From contig QQSA01000097.1 in assembly GCA_003602535.1 (NCBI GenBank), positions 10,499 through 42,726 on the forward strand: a stretch of 32,228 nucleotides of DNA, written 5' to 3'. The translations under genes were made by a program, and so were the position numbers. This stretch comes from Candidatus Poseidoniales archaeon. GTDB taxonomy: Archaea; Thermoplasmatota; Poseidoniia; Poseidoniales; Poseidoniaceae. The notes beneath the pieces are model-generated. The model made no database searches. It saw nothing but the letters and a program-made list of their open reading frames with translations, and was not told the DNA's origin. Shown here piece by piece: positions 1 through 7,266 of this stretch (position 1 is the first letter of the stretch; each line of letters begins with the position of its first letter).

Positions 1-116
1 TGACTAGTAGTTCCGTGACGCATAGTGCTATTGATATGCTCTAAAATTTCTGCAGTGTTGCGTGGGCGGTCGCCCAGAAATTTCTTAATTTTTTCACGTA
101 TTCTTACTGTTTTCAT
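1..116 (-). CDS. Small winged-helix-like protein, C-terminus cut by window edge
   Basis: The minus strand opens with ATG at 116-114 and reads for 38 codons to the window edge without a stop. A strong Shine-Dalgarno AGGAGG lies about 9 nt upstream, which supports the start. The protein begins MKTVRIREKIKKFLGDRPRN and continues TAEILEHINSTMRHG. This basic helix followed by an amphipathic 'AEILEHIN' segment resembles the first two helices of a small winged-helix DNA-binding domain. It is divergent from the large winged-helix protein at 381 and shares its upstream region. The C-terminal part is missing, so family and function cannot be assigned; a transcription regulator is the best guess from context. 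Confidence 0.6.
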   Translation of the reverse strand, partial: MKTVRIREKIKKFLGDRPRNTAEILEHINSTMRHGTTS

Positions 117-380
117 GTGTCATCTCCTCCTGTCATCCGGCCAAAACCTGGGTGTCAGGTGGGCCGTTAAATGCAAGGAGCGAAGCAGCCCATATAACCG
201 TTCTGCCGACAAAGGCTTTGAAGTTACATTAACTAACCCGAATTAGTTGATAATTAGTGGTTTTATTGTTAAACTGGGTTTAAAAAATAACTTCTCCAGT
301 GGAAATATGTAACTAAATGTAACAAAATAGTTAGATGTAAGGGAATATTTTGATATGGGGGGTTAGATTGGAGGTTTTTG
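117..380. promoter_or_regulatory. Divergent intergenic region with repeated ATGTAA elements
   Basis: This 264-bp gap separates two divergent genes that both look like winged-helix proteins. ATGTAA occurs at 307-312, 317-322 and 335-340, and its complement TTACAT at 224-229; three of the four copies extend to ATGTAAC or GTTACAT. An AT-rich TATTTT at about 345-350 could be the box A of the gene at 381. A palindromic CTCCAGTGGAAAT lies at 294-306 and resembles the core of archaeal origin recognition boxes. I infer operator sites for one of the flanking regulators. I see no gene here; the open frame at 25-246 has no plausible start context. Confidence 0.4.
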
Positions 381-2663
381 GTGACAATGGTGCGTAGTAA
401 CCGAATCCGTTCCACTTATCAGCGGAGAATCATGGATTGGTTAGCAGATGGGGGCGGCACAGTTACCGAAGTTTCTAAGGCACTAGGATTGAGAGTACCT
501 CACGCATCTGCAGCGTTAAAGAAATTACGAGAATCGGGTGATGTCGCTAGAGATGATCACAATTTACGTGGCTCAAGATACCGCTTATCTTCTCAAGGTC
601 TAAGCCGATTAGAAGCAGATGGATTAGCTAGAGTTGAGGAATTAGTTCGTTGGCCCCCTCCACCGGGCGCTGCAGGTATTGTGCTTGCAAGAGAAGGCTC
701 CATGCTACTACTTGGTTACACATCTAAACCGGCTGGACCTTTGCTAGGACTGCCTGAAAGGCCGATGGATGCTGAAAGTGGAGTAGTTGAAAACTCCAGT
801 GGAAATGAGGGGGAGTCTAATTCATGGCGATGGGCGGTACAGAGAGGTGATGGCCCAACATGGTGGGACCTCGATACCATGAGGAAGACTGGGCCGGCTA
901 CCGATACTAGTCCAATGACACTTACAGCTTGGATGGAAAGGCCGAAAGTGATGGGTGTAGTTAGAGCTCGAATTTTGGAAGATACCAAGCCTTGGCCACT
1001 GGGGGTTGGAAGTTGGTTTGCATCTTTACCACCTGGCCATTGGCCTGAATTGCCTCATGTTCTACGAGATGGTGATGAAGTAATTGGCAGGGCGGGAAAT
1101 ACAGGTCCTGAGGTAAGACCTCATGCCGGAGTTCATGCGAGATTAGGGCGTAGAATCGAACGATCATTAATTGTTAGAACAATCTCAAATAATTGCTTGA
1201 AGATTGTCGATGGAGATCTATTATCTAAACCAGAATTACCTTTGCCAAAAGAAATACTTCGTCACTGGCTTAGAATTATGCATCCGAGATTAAGTGACGA
1301 TTCAATCGATGAGAAATATACAAAATTAATTTCTGATATCGCTTCTTATTCATCAAATTCTCAAACTCGTAAGGTGTTGAATGATTTTCCAGGTAGAAAC
1401 TGGTCTGATAATCATGAGAATGTTATCGATACCAGATCGATCTCTCAAAGAGCAGCAGTGGCGATTGCAAACTTTGCGTTAGAAAATAGTAAATTACCAA
1501 TTTTGATAGATTGGCGTTGGACGCCAGATATGACTACATTAGACCGAATTGCAAGTAACAGTAGATGTAGAATGATTATTTGTGAGACCCAAGATGTAGG
1601 TTTGCCATTCAAACTTACTTCTTTAAGCGGAAATGGCAAGTTCGATTTGGAAATGCCAGGTAGGCTACATCTTCCAATTAGTGTTGATTCTGAAGTCACA
1701 ATTCCAACAGATTGGACTACTCCAAAATCGCCAAGTGAAATTATCTGGGGGAATTCAAGCATAACAAAAAATGCTGAGAACGAATTAGAAGCGATTTGGC
1801 AAGCATGTAGTATATTGAATGGGAATGATGCTTGGGCTGACCGACACGAAAGCCAATTTCCACTGGCATCTTGGATTGCGACACCCAAGGATAGCCGTGC
1901 TGCAAGATGGAGGCGAATCGGGAAAAGCTTGGATCCAATATGGGCAAATCTGGCAGATTTAGCAGAATTCGATTCTGATACTATTGCAGATCTTGCCTTA
2001 GTTGACATTAGTGCACTAGAGATTCTGACCGAAAGGATTCGCAACAACCCTCTTGGGATTTTATCACTCGATGTTAAACACCCTGCGATAGCAACAGTAA
2101 TCTTACTTAGCAAAGAGTGGATTGAGGAGCCACCAGATGTAATAGATACCTGGCTTTCAAATCCATTAAAAGTTTCAGAAGTATTACGGTTGAATTGGAA
2201 TGGTTCCAATATTGAACGTTTGGTAGAGTCTTGCCCTCATCACAAATTATTGCTAACACATGAAAATGTCGAGCGTGAAGAGATGCTAGGAATTATGGAA
2301 GATGTACATTTTTCTCTTTGGAAAGAGTACTCAGTGTCTTGGTTGTTGAATTGTATGTCTACAAGTCTTGGCAGAGATGCTCTCTCCATTTTGGATTTAC
2401 CTTGGCCTGCTATACTACATGATCAAAACCTGAAATCAGAAGATTTAGTCTTGATTCATCACATGCCAGAAGGAGTCGGAACCGATTCACTAATCGATGT
2501 ATTCGAAGGAATAAATGCTGCAGAAGAGGGCAGACCTCCGAAAATAGGTAAGACCCATCCATTAGCCGGTTGGTTATTCCAAGAACAAGTGCCACATCCT
2601 CCATTATCTACAGAATATAATCAGGAAATTCATCTTGCTCTTCACCGACGGTTTCAACAATGA
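381..2663 (+). CDS. Large protein with N-terminal winged-helix domain, function unknown
   Basis: This 760-residue protein has no family I recognise over most of its length. Residues about 5-75 look like a MarR/ArsR-type winged helix: RIMDWLADGGGTVTEVSKAL, then a recognition-helix segment (VPHASAALKKLRESG) and a wing ending in YRLSSQGLSRLEADG. A Trp/Pro-rich segment follows, and from about residue 250 an alpha-helical stretch with no transmembrane segment or catalytic motif visible. The start is set at GTG 381 because GGAGG at 370-374 lies 6 nt before it; ATG 387 and TTG 378 are alternatives. It is divergent from another winged-helix-like gene and stands alone downstream. A DNA-binding sensor or regulator is inferred from the N-terminus only. 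Confidence 0.7.
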   Translation: MTMVRSNRIRSTYQRRIMDWLADGGGTVTEVSKALGLRVPHASAALKKLRESGDVARDDHNLRGSRYRLSSQGLSRLEADGLARVEELVRWPPPPGAAGIVLAREGSMLLLGYTSKPAGPLLGLPERPMDAESGVVENSSGNEGESNSWRWAVQRGDGPTWWDLDTMRKTGPATDTSPMTLTAWMERPKVMGVVRARILEDTKPWPLGVGSWFASLPPGHWPELPHVLRDGDEVIGRAGNTGPEVRPHAGVHARLGRRIERSLIVRTISNNCLKIVDGDLLSKPELPLPKEILRHWLRIMHPRLSDDSIDEKYTKLISDIASYSSNSQTRKVLNDFPGRNWSDNHENVIDTRSISQRAAVAIANFALENSKLPILIDWRWTPDMTTLDRIASNSRCRMIICETQDVGLPFKLTSLSGNGKFDLEMPGRLHLPISVDSEVTIPTDWTTPKSPSEIIWGNSSITKNAENELEAIWQACSILNGNDAWADRHESQFPLASWIATPKDSRAARWRRIGKSLDPIWANLADLAEFDSDTIADLALVDISALEILTERIRNNPLGILSLDVKHPAIATVILLSKEWIEEPPDVIDTWLSNPLKVSEVLRLNWNGSNIERLVESCPHHKLLLTHENVEREEMLGIMEDVHFSLWKEYSVSWLLNCMSTSLGRDALSILDLPWPAILHDQNLKSEDLVLIHHMPEGVGTDSLIDVFEGINAAEEGRPPKIGKTHPLAGWLFQEQVPHPPLSTEYNQEIHLALHRRFQQ

Positions 2664-2681
2664 GAGACTTTGAGACTCATT

Positions 2682-2954
2682 TAGCCGCACATGCAACATC
2701 GCAGGGAGAGCGTCCGCTCAGTGAACTGCGATACCAATGATGCGGCTACGTGCCATCGACGAAGACCAGGGTGACTCTTAGGAGAATGACCTCTGATGCA
2801 AACCGATGGACAATGTGGTCGGTAATGGGTCCTCGCTGGACGAGAGAGTGAGAGTGAGACAACCAACCGGCTGCACAGAAAAGCCCTGACCCTGGGTCAA
2901 GCCTCCGAGGAGACTGTGACAGGGGCTGTTACGGGTCGGGGCACAGCTTTCTTT
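2682..2954 (+). ncRNA. Candidate structured RNA, family not identified
   Basis: This gap is about 60% GC where I counted it, against about 40% in nearby coding DNA, and it is dense in inverted repeats. TAGCCGCA (2682-2689) pairs with TGCGGCTA (2741-2748). Inside it ATCGCAG (2698-2704) pairs with CTGCGAT (2726-2732), and GAGC/GCTC closes the tip (2708-2719). CCATCG (2753-2758) pairs with CGATGG (2804-2809) around a possible kink-turn: AGG-GTGA-CTC, loop TTAG, GAG-AATGA-CCT (2768-2792). GTGACAG (2916-2922) pairs with CTGTTAC (2926-2932). A pyrimidine-rich CTTTCTTT at 2947-2954 could be the 3' end, which favours the plus strand. RNase P RNA (GAGGAAAGUCC) and SRP RNA (GGAAGGNAGCAGCC) signatures are not seen on either strand. 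Ends are approximate. Confidence 0.55.
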
Positions 2955-2992
2955 GCGATTCATTGAATAGCCATCCAAACTCAGTCGATAGT

Positions 2993-3982
2993 ATGGCGAA
3001 GTTGGAGCGCTGCCTAGTCGGTGGCACTTTCGATAGGTTTCATGACGGGCATAAGCAATTGCTTAACTCAGCTTTAGAGGTTGCAGAATTGGTTGAAGTT
3101 TGGGTCACAAACGATGCAATGTCAGCAGCAAAGTCTCCTTTCTTACAATCTTTTGAAGATCGTAGAGAAGCAATCATCGCTTGGGCAGGTGAGAGAATCA
3201 CTACCCATGAGCTTGAGGACAATATGGGCCCTGCACCTTTCAGAAAAGACTGTGATGGAATAATTTGTACTCCTGAAACCCTAAGTAATTGTCAATCGAT
3301 AAATGAGATTAGACTGAAGAATGGTTTAATCCCGTTGGAAATAATAGAGGTTGCTCATGCATTAGATGAAATTGGAGGAATAATTTCTAGCACACGAATT
3401 CGTGCAGGGCTAATCGACAAAAATGGAAAGCAATGGTTGAAAGATTCAGATCGAGGTAAGACCTATCTTTTCCACAGCGGGTTGGACGAGGAACTGAAAG
3501 AACCTGCAGGTGAACTTTTCCTAGGTCCTGAAGATTCACCAGAAGTTGCAATGTCTGCAGCGATGGAAAATATTGCTCCAGGTAGCATTATTGCAGTTGG
3601 AGATGTAAGCGTTGAAACCCTACTAGACATGGGAGTAACTCCAGATATTGGTTTAGTAGATGGTATGACAAAACGTAGTGAATTAACCGACAAGGTCAAT
3701 CTGTCATCTTTTGATATTTTACTAAGTGCCGAAAACCCTGCTGGTGCGATTACACCATCGCTTATCGATTCAATTAATGCAGCACTTCAAAATGATCAAA
3801 CCACATGTATTGAAGTTGATGGAGAAGAAGACTTGGCACCAATAATCGTTCACCTGTTAGCACCTTTAGGAACTAACATAATCTATGGTCAGCCTGGTAA
3901 AGGAGTAGTTCTGAGAGTTACTAGCCTTGCATCTAAGGAACAATGCCGTGGTTTGTTATCTAGATTCGAGGTGAGAAATTGA
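2993..3982 (+). CDS. Fused phosphopantetheine adenylyltransferase / GTP-dependent dephospho-CoA kinase
   Basis: The 329-residue protein joins the last two CoA biosynthesis enzymes. Residues 1-150 are an archaeal PPAT (4'-phosphopantetheine + ATP to dephospho-CoA), with the nucleotidyltransferase motif GGTFDRFHDGHK at 10-21 and ISSTRIR at 131-137. Residues about 170-329 match DUF359/COG1909, the archaeal GTP-dependent dephospho-CoA kinase: VGDVSVETLL near 202, VDGMTKR near 221, NPAGAIT near 248 and VDGEEDLA near 275, then YGQPGKGVVL. I chose ATG 2993, where the PPAT fold begins; an in-frame TTG at 2963 would only add 10 unlike residues. The next gene overlaps the stop codon. Both domains keep their motifs, so both are probably active. 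The human PPAT-DPCK fusion uses an unrelated kinase. Confidence 0.9.
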   Translation: MAKLERCLVGGTFDRFHDGHKQLLNSALEVAELVEVWVTNDAMSAAKSPFLQSFEDRREAIIAWAGERITTHELEDNMGPAPFRKDCDGIICTPETLSNCQSINEIRLKNGLIPLEIIEVAHALDEIGGIISSTRIRAGLIDKNGKQWLKDSDRGKTYLFHSGLDEELKEPAGELFLGPEDSPEVAMSAAMENIAPGSIIAVGDVSVETLLDMGVTPDIGLVDGMTKRSELTDKVNLSSFDILLSAENPAGAITPSLIDSINAALQNDQTTCIEVDGEEDLAPIIVHLLAPLGTNIIYGQPGKGVVLRVTSLASKEQCRGLLSRFEVRN

Positions 3983-4995
3983 CATTGGTCACAATCGCAG
4001 TTTGTGTTAGAAATGGACTCGATTGGATAGATGGTTGTTTAGAATCATTAGTCGAACAAAGTCATAGTCAAATCGAAGTAATCTTGGTGGATGATGGTTC
4101 AACAGATGGTAGCCAAGATAAGGTGAATGAATGGAGTGAACATGAGTTGGTCACTGTAATCAATCAAGATGCATTAGGCCTTTCAGCAGGTAGAATGGCA
4201 GCTTTAGATGCTGCCAAAGGAGATTGGTTTGCAATAACTGATATCGATGTACGTCCAGAAAAAGATTGGATTGAGCGAATGTTAGAAGTTTCTAAATCGA
4301 GATCTGGAGAAGATCTAGTTGCTGTTACAGGTAGAACAGTTTTCGGCCAAGCAGATGATGTGATTTCTAGAATAAGATCTGTTGAAATCGAATCGAAATA
4401 CCGTTCTAGACCACGTAGCACAAAATTAGCAAACGGACCATGTTCAATGTTTAGAACTGAGAAATTGCGTTCCATTGGAGGGTTTGATCCAGAATGGTAC
4501 CATGCCGAGGATATGGAGGTTTCATTGAAACTGATAGAAGCGGGTGGGACGATTGTTTACACTCCGAACGCCGTAGTTAATCACGTACCTGAAACCGGCC
4601 TTCGAAGATTTTTGCAAAAACGTAAGCGAGATGCTAGGGCTCACGTCCGAATTCATCGTCGTTACAAAGGGGTGAAACATGATTTCATCGGATCATCATG
4701 GATTGTTCTATGGATGATTCCATTATTGGCATTAGGATCATTCGGGGTCAAATTATACGTAGATAATCTATTAGATTTGGATAAATTAGATTTAGAATCA
4801 TTTTACTATTCGCTTTCTAGAGAAGTTTTGTTGATTATGTTATTGCCTTTGATTTGGCTGATATCTTTCTTTAGATCGCACCTGCCAAAAAATAGGCCTT
4901 CGGCTGTACTAATATTGATTGCATGGTCTGCAGTATTGTGGCTAGGAATAATACTAGGTTACTGCGATGCTATGTTACGAAGAAAGGGACATTAA
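3979..4995 (+). CDS. Membrane-anchored family 2 glycosyltransferase
   Basis: A GT-A fold glycosyltransferase of 338 residues that probably transfers a sugar from a nucleotide-sugar on the cytoplasmic face of the membrane. The nucleotide-binding VDDGSTDGS lies near 37-45, the metal-binding DID at 88-90, and the acceptor-side ED at 177-178 within YHAEDMEVSLKL. RKRDARAHVR follows near 214. The C-terminal third has three hydrophobic segments (SWIVLWMIPLLALGSFGV, VLLIMLLPLIWLISFF, AVLILIAWSAVLWLGIILG), which anchor it. The start is TTG 3979, whose last two bases lie in the upstream TGA stop, with GAGGTGA 4 nt before it, so translation is probably coupled to the CoA fusion gene. The substrate cannot be read from sequence; surface glycan or polar-lipid head-group synthesis is plausible. 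Confidence 0.85.
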   Translation: MTLVTIAVCVRNGLDWIDGCLESLVEQSHSQIEVILVDDGSTDGSQDKVNEWSEHELVTVINQDALGLSAGRMAALDAAKGDWFAITDIDVRPEKDWIERMLEVSKSRSGEDLVAVTGRTVFGQADDVISRIRSVEIESKYRSRPRSTKLANGPCSMFRTEKLRSIGGFDPEWYHAEDMEVSLKLIEAGGTIVYTPNAVVNHVPETGLRRFLQKRKRDARAHVRIHRRYKGVKHDFIGSSWIVLWMIPLLALGSFGVKLYVDNLLDLDKLDLESFYYSLSREVLLIMLLPLIWLISFFRSHLPKNRPSAVLILIAWSAVLWLGIILGYCDAMLRRKGH

Positions 4996-5546
4996 TCGCT
5001 TTCTTCTTCTACAGTTGCTAGCATTCTCAGAACTAGTCCTGAAGCCATCATTGCAATTGACCATGAATAAACACCAGGGTCGATCCAAGTGGTTGATGTA
5101 ATTCCCCAATAGAAGTAGAATAGAATACTTCCTAGAGCCAACCATGTTCCGATAATCATGGACAATCCACCATTCTCTGGTTCGATAAGGTCGTTGTACC
5201 AGTTGCTGGTAGCCATTGACTTCATCCACTCTCCGACACCTTGTTCGGCAGATAATGTTCGTACACCAAGAGAAACTAGGATTCCGCATAATAGCATGAA
5301 TACTGCATCACTAATAACAAATGCAGCAGCTGTATCTTTGTCTCCAAATGCATCATTAGTGAGTTCAAAGGTCAGAAGACCTCCCCATGAAACGCGATAA
5401 TTTGGATGAATTGCGTCTACAAGATTCAATACTGCTAGGAATAATCCCAAACTACCTAGCCAAAAATACCAGTTAGCAAGTGTTTTGGAAGGTTTTGTTA
5501 GAATCTCAAGCATACCGCTCTCAGCATTCTCAACATCATTGCTCAT
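4992..5546 (-). CDS. Four-TM membrane protein, function unknown
   Basis: This 184-residue protein starts MSNDVENAESG and has four clear hydrophobic helices: WYFWLGSLGLFLAVLNLV, AFVISDAVFMLLCGILVSLG, MIIGTWLALGSILFYFYWG and YSWSIAMMASGLVLRMLA. It ends with a short acidic tail. I know no family for it. I prefer ATG 5546 because CTTAAAC lies about 25 nt upstream on the minus strand, the right place for a box A serving a leaderless mRNA. An in-frame ATG at 5585 would add 13 residues and directly abut a palindrome. Its 3' end overlaps the convergent glycosyltransferase by 4 nt. It lies downstream of orc1/cdc6, separated by a likely hairpin. Confidence 0.7.
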   Translation of the reverse strand: MSNDVENAESGMLEILTKPSKTLANWYFWLGSLGLFLAVLNLVDAIHPNYRVSWGGLLTFELTNDAFGDKDTAAAFVISDAVFMLLCGILVSLGVRTLSAEQGVGEWMKSMATSNWYNDLIEPENGGLSMIIGTWLALGSILFYFYWGITSTTWIDPGVYSWSIAMMASGLVLRMLATVEEESD

Positions 5547-5567
5547 GGGCCGTTCGACCTTGGTCGC

Positions 5568-5574
5568 GTTTAAG
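5568..5574 (-). promoter_or_regulatory. Candidate box A promoter for the 5546 gene
   Basis: On the minus strand CTTAAAC sits about 25 nt before ATG 5546. This is the spacing expected if transcription begins at the start codon, as in archaeal leaderless promoters. Similar CTTAGA boxes lie at the same distance before the genes starting at 8031 and 10013, which supports a common promoter type. No experimental support is available. Confidence 0.4.
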
Positions 5575-5585
5575 AGTCTTGGCAT

Positions 5586-5599
5586 AGCCCTAAAGGGCT
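5586..5599. repeat. Palindrome AGCCCT-AA-AGGGCT after orc1/cdc6
   Basis: A perfect 6-bp inverted repeat with a 2-nt spacer begins 9 nt after the orc1/cdc6 stop codon (minus strand). Read on the minus strand its core is CCCTTTAGGG, close to the CCCTTAGGG core of the palindromes at 13360, 16178 and 25627. Its position suggests an RNA 3'-end hairpin or a protein-binding site between genes. Confidence 0.55.
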
Positions 5600-5608
5600 G
5601 TGATTATC

Positions 5609-6850
5609 TCAGAGAGGAGATTGATGACGATATTTTGCAGAGAAAATTTCAGTCAAAGCCGGCTCTGCTTTAGACATAACATCACACGGGTCGATGTTAG
5701 TAGGAATGCATGAATTAATTTCTTTACTTCGTCCATATCTGCCTCTGGAAATTGTCTTTGCAGTAATCAATCCCAACATATCAAGGTTAGATATAATTCC
5801 GGAAATACGCCTTGCAGTGAGGAACTGTTGGCCGATATTAGAGCAAGCTTGCTTGTAAATATGGTAGACTTCACCGGTTTGTATATTCCTGAGGCCATTC
5901 TTTTCATTGATTAGAACAGATGCTAAAACTAATTTTTGTTGAGTTGGCAGTGTACGAATAACAGGAGTTACTTGATCGGATTCTATTTGTGCTTGTGCAA
6001 TGCGAACGTGATTTTGTTCGACGATTTCAACACCCTCTTGCTCAGCCTTTTCAGTAGAGACTCGAAGTAAATCTAGTGCACACCTTGCATCACCGTGCTC
6101 TTGAGCAGCTAAAGCAGCACACAATTCAATCACTCCTGCTCCAATAGCATCTTGGCTAATTCCTACCTTAGCTCTGGAACGAAGAATATCCTGTAATTGT
6201 TCAGCATTGTAAGGATTGAATACAATGTCTTGTTGTCCTAATCTACTTCTTACTCGTGGGTCGAGGAAATCCGTGAACTTTAGGTCATTTGAAATTCCGA
6301 TTACACATGCTCGAGCATTTTTCAATTCGGCATTTAGGTTGGTCAAATTGTAAAGAAGATCATCTCCTGCCTTCTTTACTAGATGATCAATCTCATCCAG
6401 CACCAGAACATAAACTCCTCCTCGCATATTCATTCGCTTAACTAATTCTGAAAACACTCTATCAGTTGGCCAGCCTGTAAATGGAATTTCATCCTTTTCA
6501 TGATCTTCTAATAAGGCATTTCCTAAATGAGATAAAACTCTGTATTGAGTGTCTATCTGTCGACAATTTACCATCACTGGATGAACAAATCTACCGATTG
6601 CTTCTCCCTTACGTTGAAGTTGATCACAGACATACCTTGTGACCGCAGTTTTACCTGCGCCAGTTACTCCATACAGTATCATATTGGATGGAATGTGTCC
6701 TTTAAGGGCTTCAACTAGATTGAATGAAAGTTGGTCTCTTTCATAATCTCGATGAGGTAAGGTTTCTGGTTGATATGTGTGGCGCAGTACTTCTTTTTGC
6801 ACAAAAAGAGTTTTTTGATTGAGAATTCCATCGAAAATATTTCTCGTCAA
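5609..6850 (-). CDS. cdc6: Orc1/Cdc6 replication initiator
   Basis: A 413-residue AAA+ ATPase that marks replication origins and helps load the MCM helicase. Walker A GVTGAGKTA is at 61-69 and Walker B LVLDEIDHL at about 149-157. Sensor 1 (ISND) lies near 186-189, the arginine-finger region DPRVRSRLG at 197-205, and sensor 2 in GDARCALDLLR. A C-terminal winged helix follows from about 300 (LPTQQKLVLASVLINE to the end). Length and order fit archaeal Orc1/Cdc6. Translation starts at TTG 6850, supported by GGAGGTG 7 nt upstream. The 416-bp AT-rich gap upstream is the natural place for an origin. An archaeon may carry several paralogues; which one this is cannot be told here. Confidence 0.93.
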   Translation of the reverse strand: MTRNIFDGILNQKTLFVQKEVLRHTYQPETLPHRDYERDQLSFNLVEALKGHIPSNMILYGVTGAGKTAVTRYVCDQLQRKGEAIGRFVHPVMVNCRQIDTQYRVLSHLGNALLEDHEKDEIPFTGWPTDRVFSELVKRMNMRGGVYVLVLDEIDHLVKKAGDDLLYNLTNLNAELKNARACVIGISNDLKFTDFLDPRVRSRLGQQDIVFNPYNAEQLQDILRSRAKVGISQDAIGAGVIELCAALAAQEHGDARCALDLLRVSTEKAEQEGVEIVEQNHVRIAQAQIESDQVTPVIRTLPTQQKLVLASVLINEKNGLRNIQTGEVYHIYKQACSNIGQQFLTARRISGIISNLDMLGLITAKTISRGRYGRSKEINSCIPTNIDPCDVMSKAEPALTEIFSAKYRHQSPL

Positions 6851-7266
6851 AAAATAACACCTCCTCTATTTTGCTATGCTGGTTGATTGCCCGGCCCACA
6901 TCATGCGTGATGCCTACGGGGAGTCCGAGTCCACCATATAAGGATAGTCCCAAGTCCGGGTATTTTAGTTAGGATTTGCTAACATATGCGTTTCCAATTG
7001 GGGGTATAAAAAGGGTACATGTTTTTCTACATTTTTGTTATTAAAAGGACCCACTGTTAAGCGTATTTTCGATTGATGCGCCGGGCTATCAAAAATTATT
7101 TGTTTTGGGTTTTTTTTTCAACATAATCAACAAGTTCCAAGTCTTGTTCAAAGTTGATCAAAAAATTCTAGTGATGAAATTCAATTTTACAGTTGAGAAA
7201 AATTGGTAATATATTCTGGAGGTTAAATACTAAAACAAATCTATGTTATTTTTAACATATTTTATT
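6851..7266. other. AT-rich intergenic region upstream of cdc6, candidate replication origin
   Basis: No protein-coding gene is visible in this 416-bp gap. It holds a GC-richer part next to cdc6 with the hairpin CATCA-TGCG-TGATG (6899-6912) and a TATAAAAA at 7005-7012. On the minus strand CCCCAATTGGAAACG (6989-7003) partly resembles an origin recognition box (TTCCANTGGAAAC). A 9-T run sits at 7110-7118, then AT-rich DNA with the dyad AACAAG-8 nt-CTTGTT at about 7129-7148. Archaeal origins commonly lie beside orc1/cdc6 and combine such boxes with an AT-rich unwinding stretch. The origin call is inference; only one weak box is seen. The TATA box may instead serve cdc6 or a small RNA. Confidence 0.35.
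7243..7258 (-). terminator. Hairpin ATGTTA-TTTT-TAACAT downstream of the MBL gene
   Basis: A perfect 6-bp inverted repeat with a 4-nt loop starts 8 nt past the stop of the minus-strand metallo-hydrolase gene. On that strand it is followed by a T-rich stretch (ATTTGTTTTAGTATTT). This looks like an RNA 3' end. The stem is AT-only, so it is weak by bacterial standards, but archaeal termination relies mainly on the T-rich run. Confidence 0.4.

Noticed and set aside
25..246. Open frame of 73 codons on the plus strand
   Set aside because: It runs opposite a better minus-strand gene with a strong Shine-Dalgarno, has no leader of its own, and covers the regulatory gap.
1445..2209. 254-codon minus-strand frame inside the winged-helix gene
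   Set aside because: It is an antisense shadow of a longer gene with a good start; its composition is Ser/Ile/Leu-rich without any motif.
2682..2954. RNase P RNA or SRP RNA
   Set aside because: An ACAGAAAA and several stems invited these calls, but the universal GAGGAAAGUCC of RNase P and the GGAAGGNAGCAGCC tip of SRP RNA are absent on both strands, and the order of elements does not fit. Left as an unidentified structured RNA.
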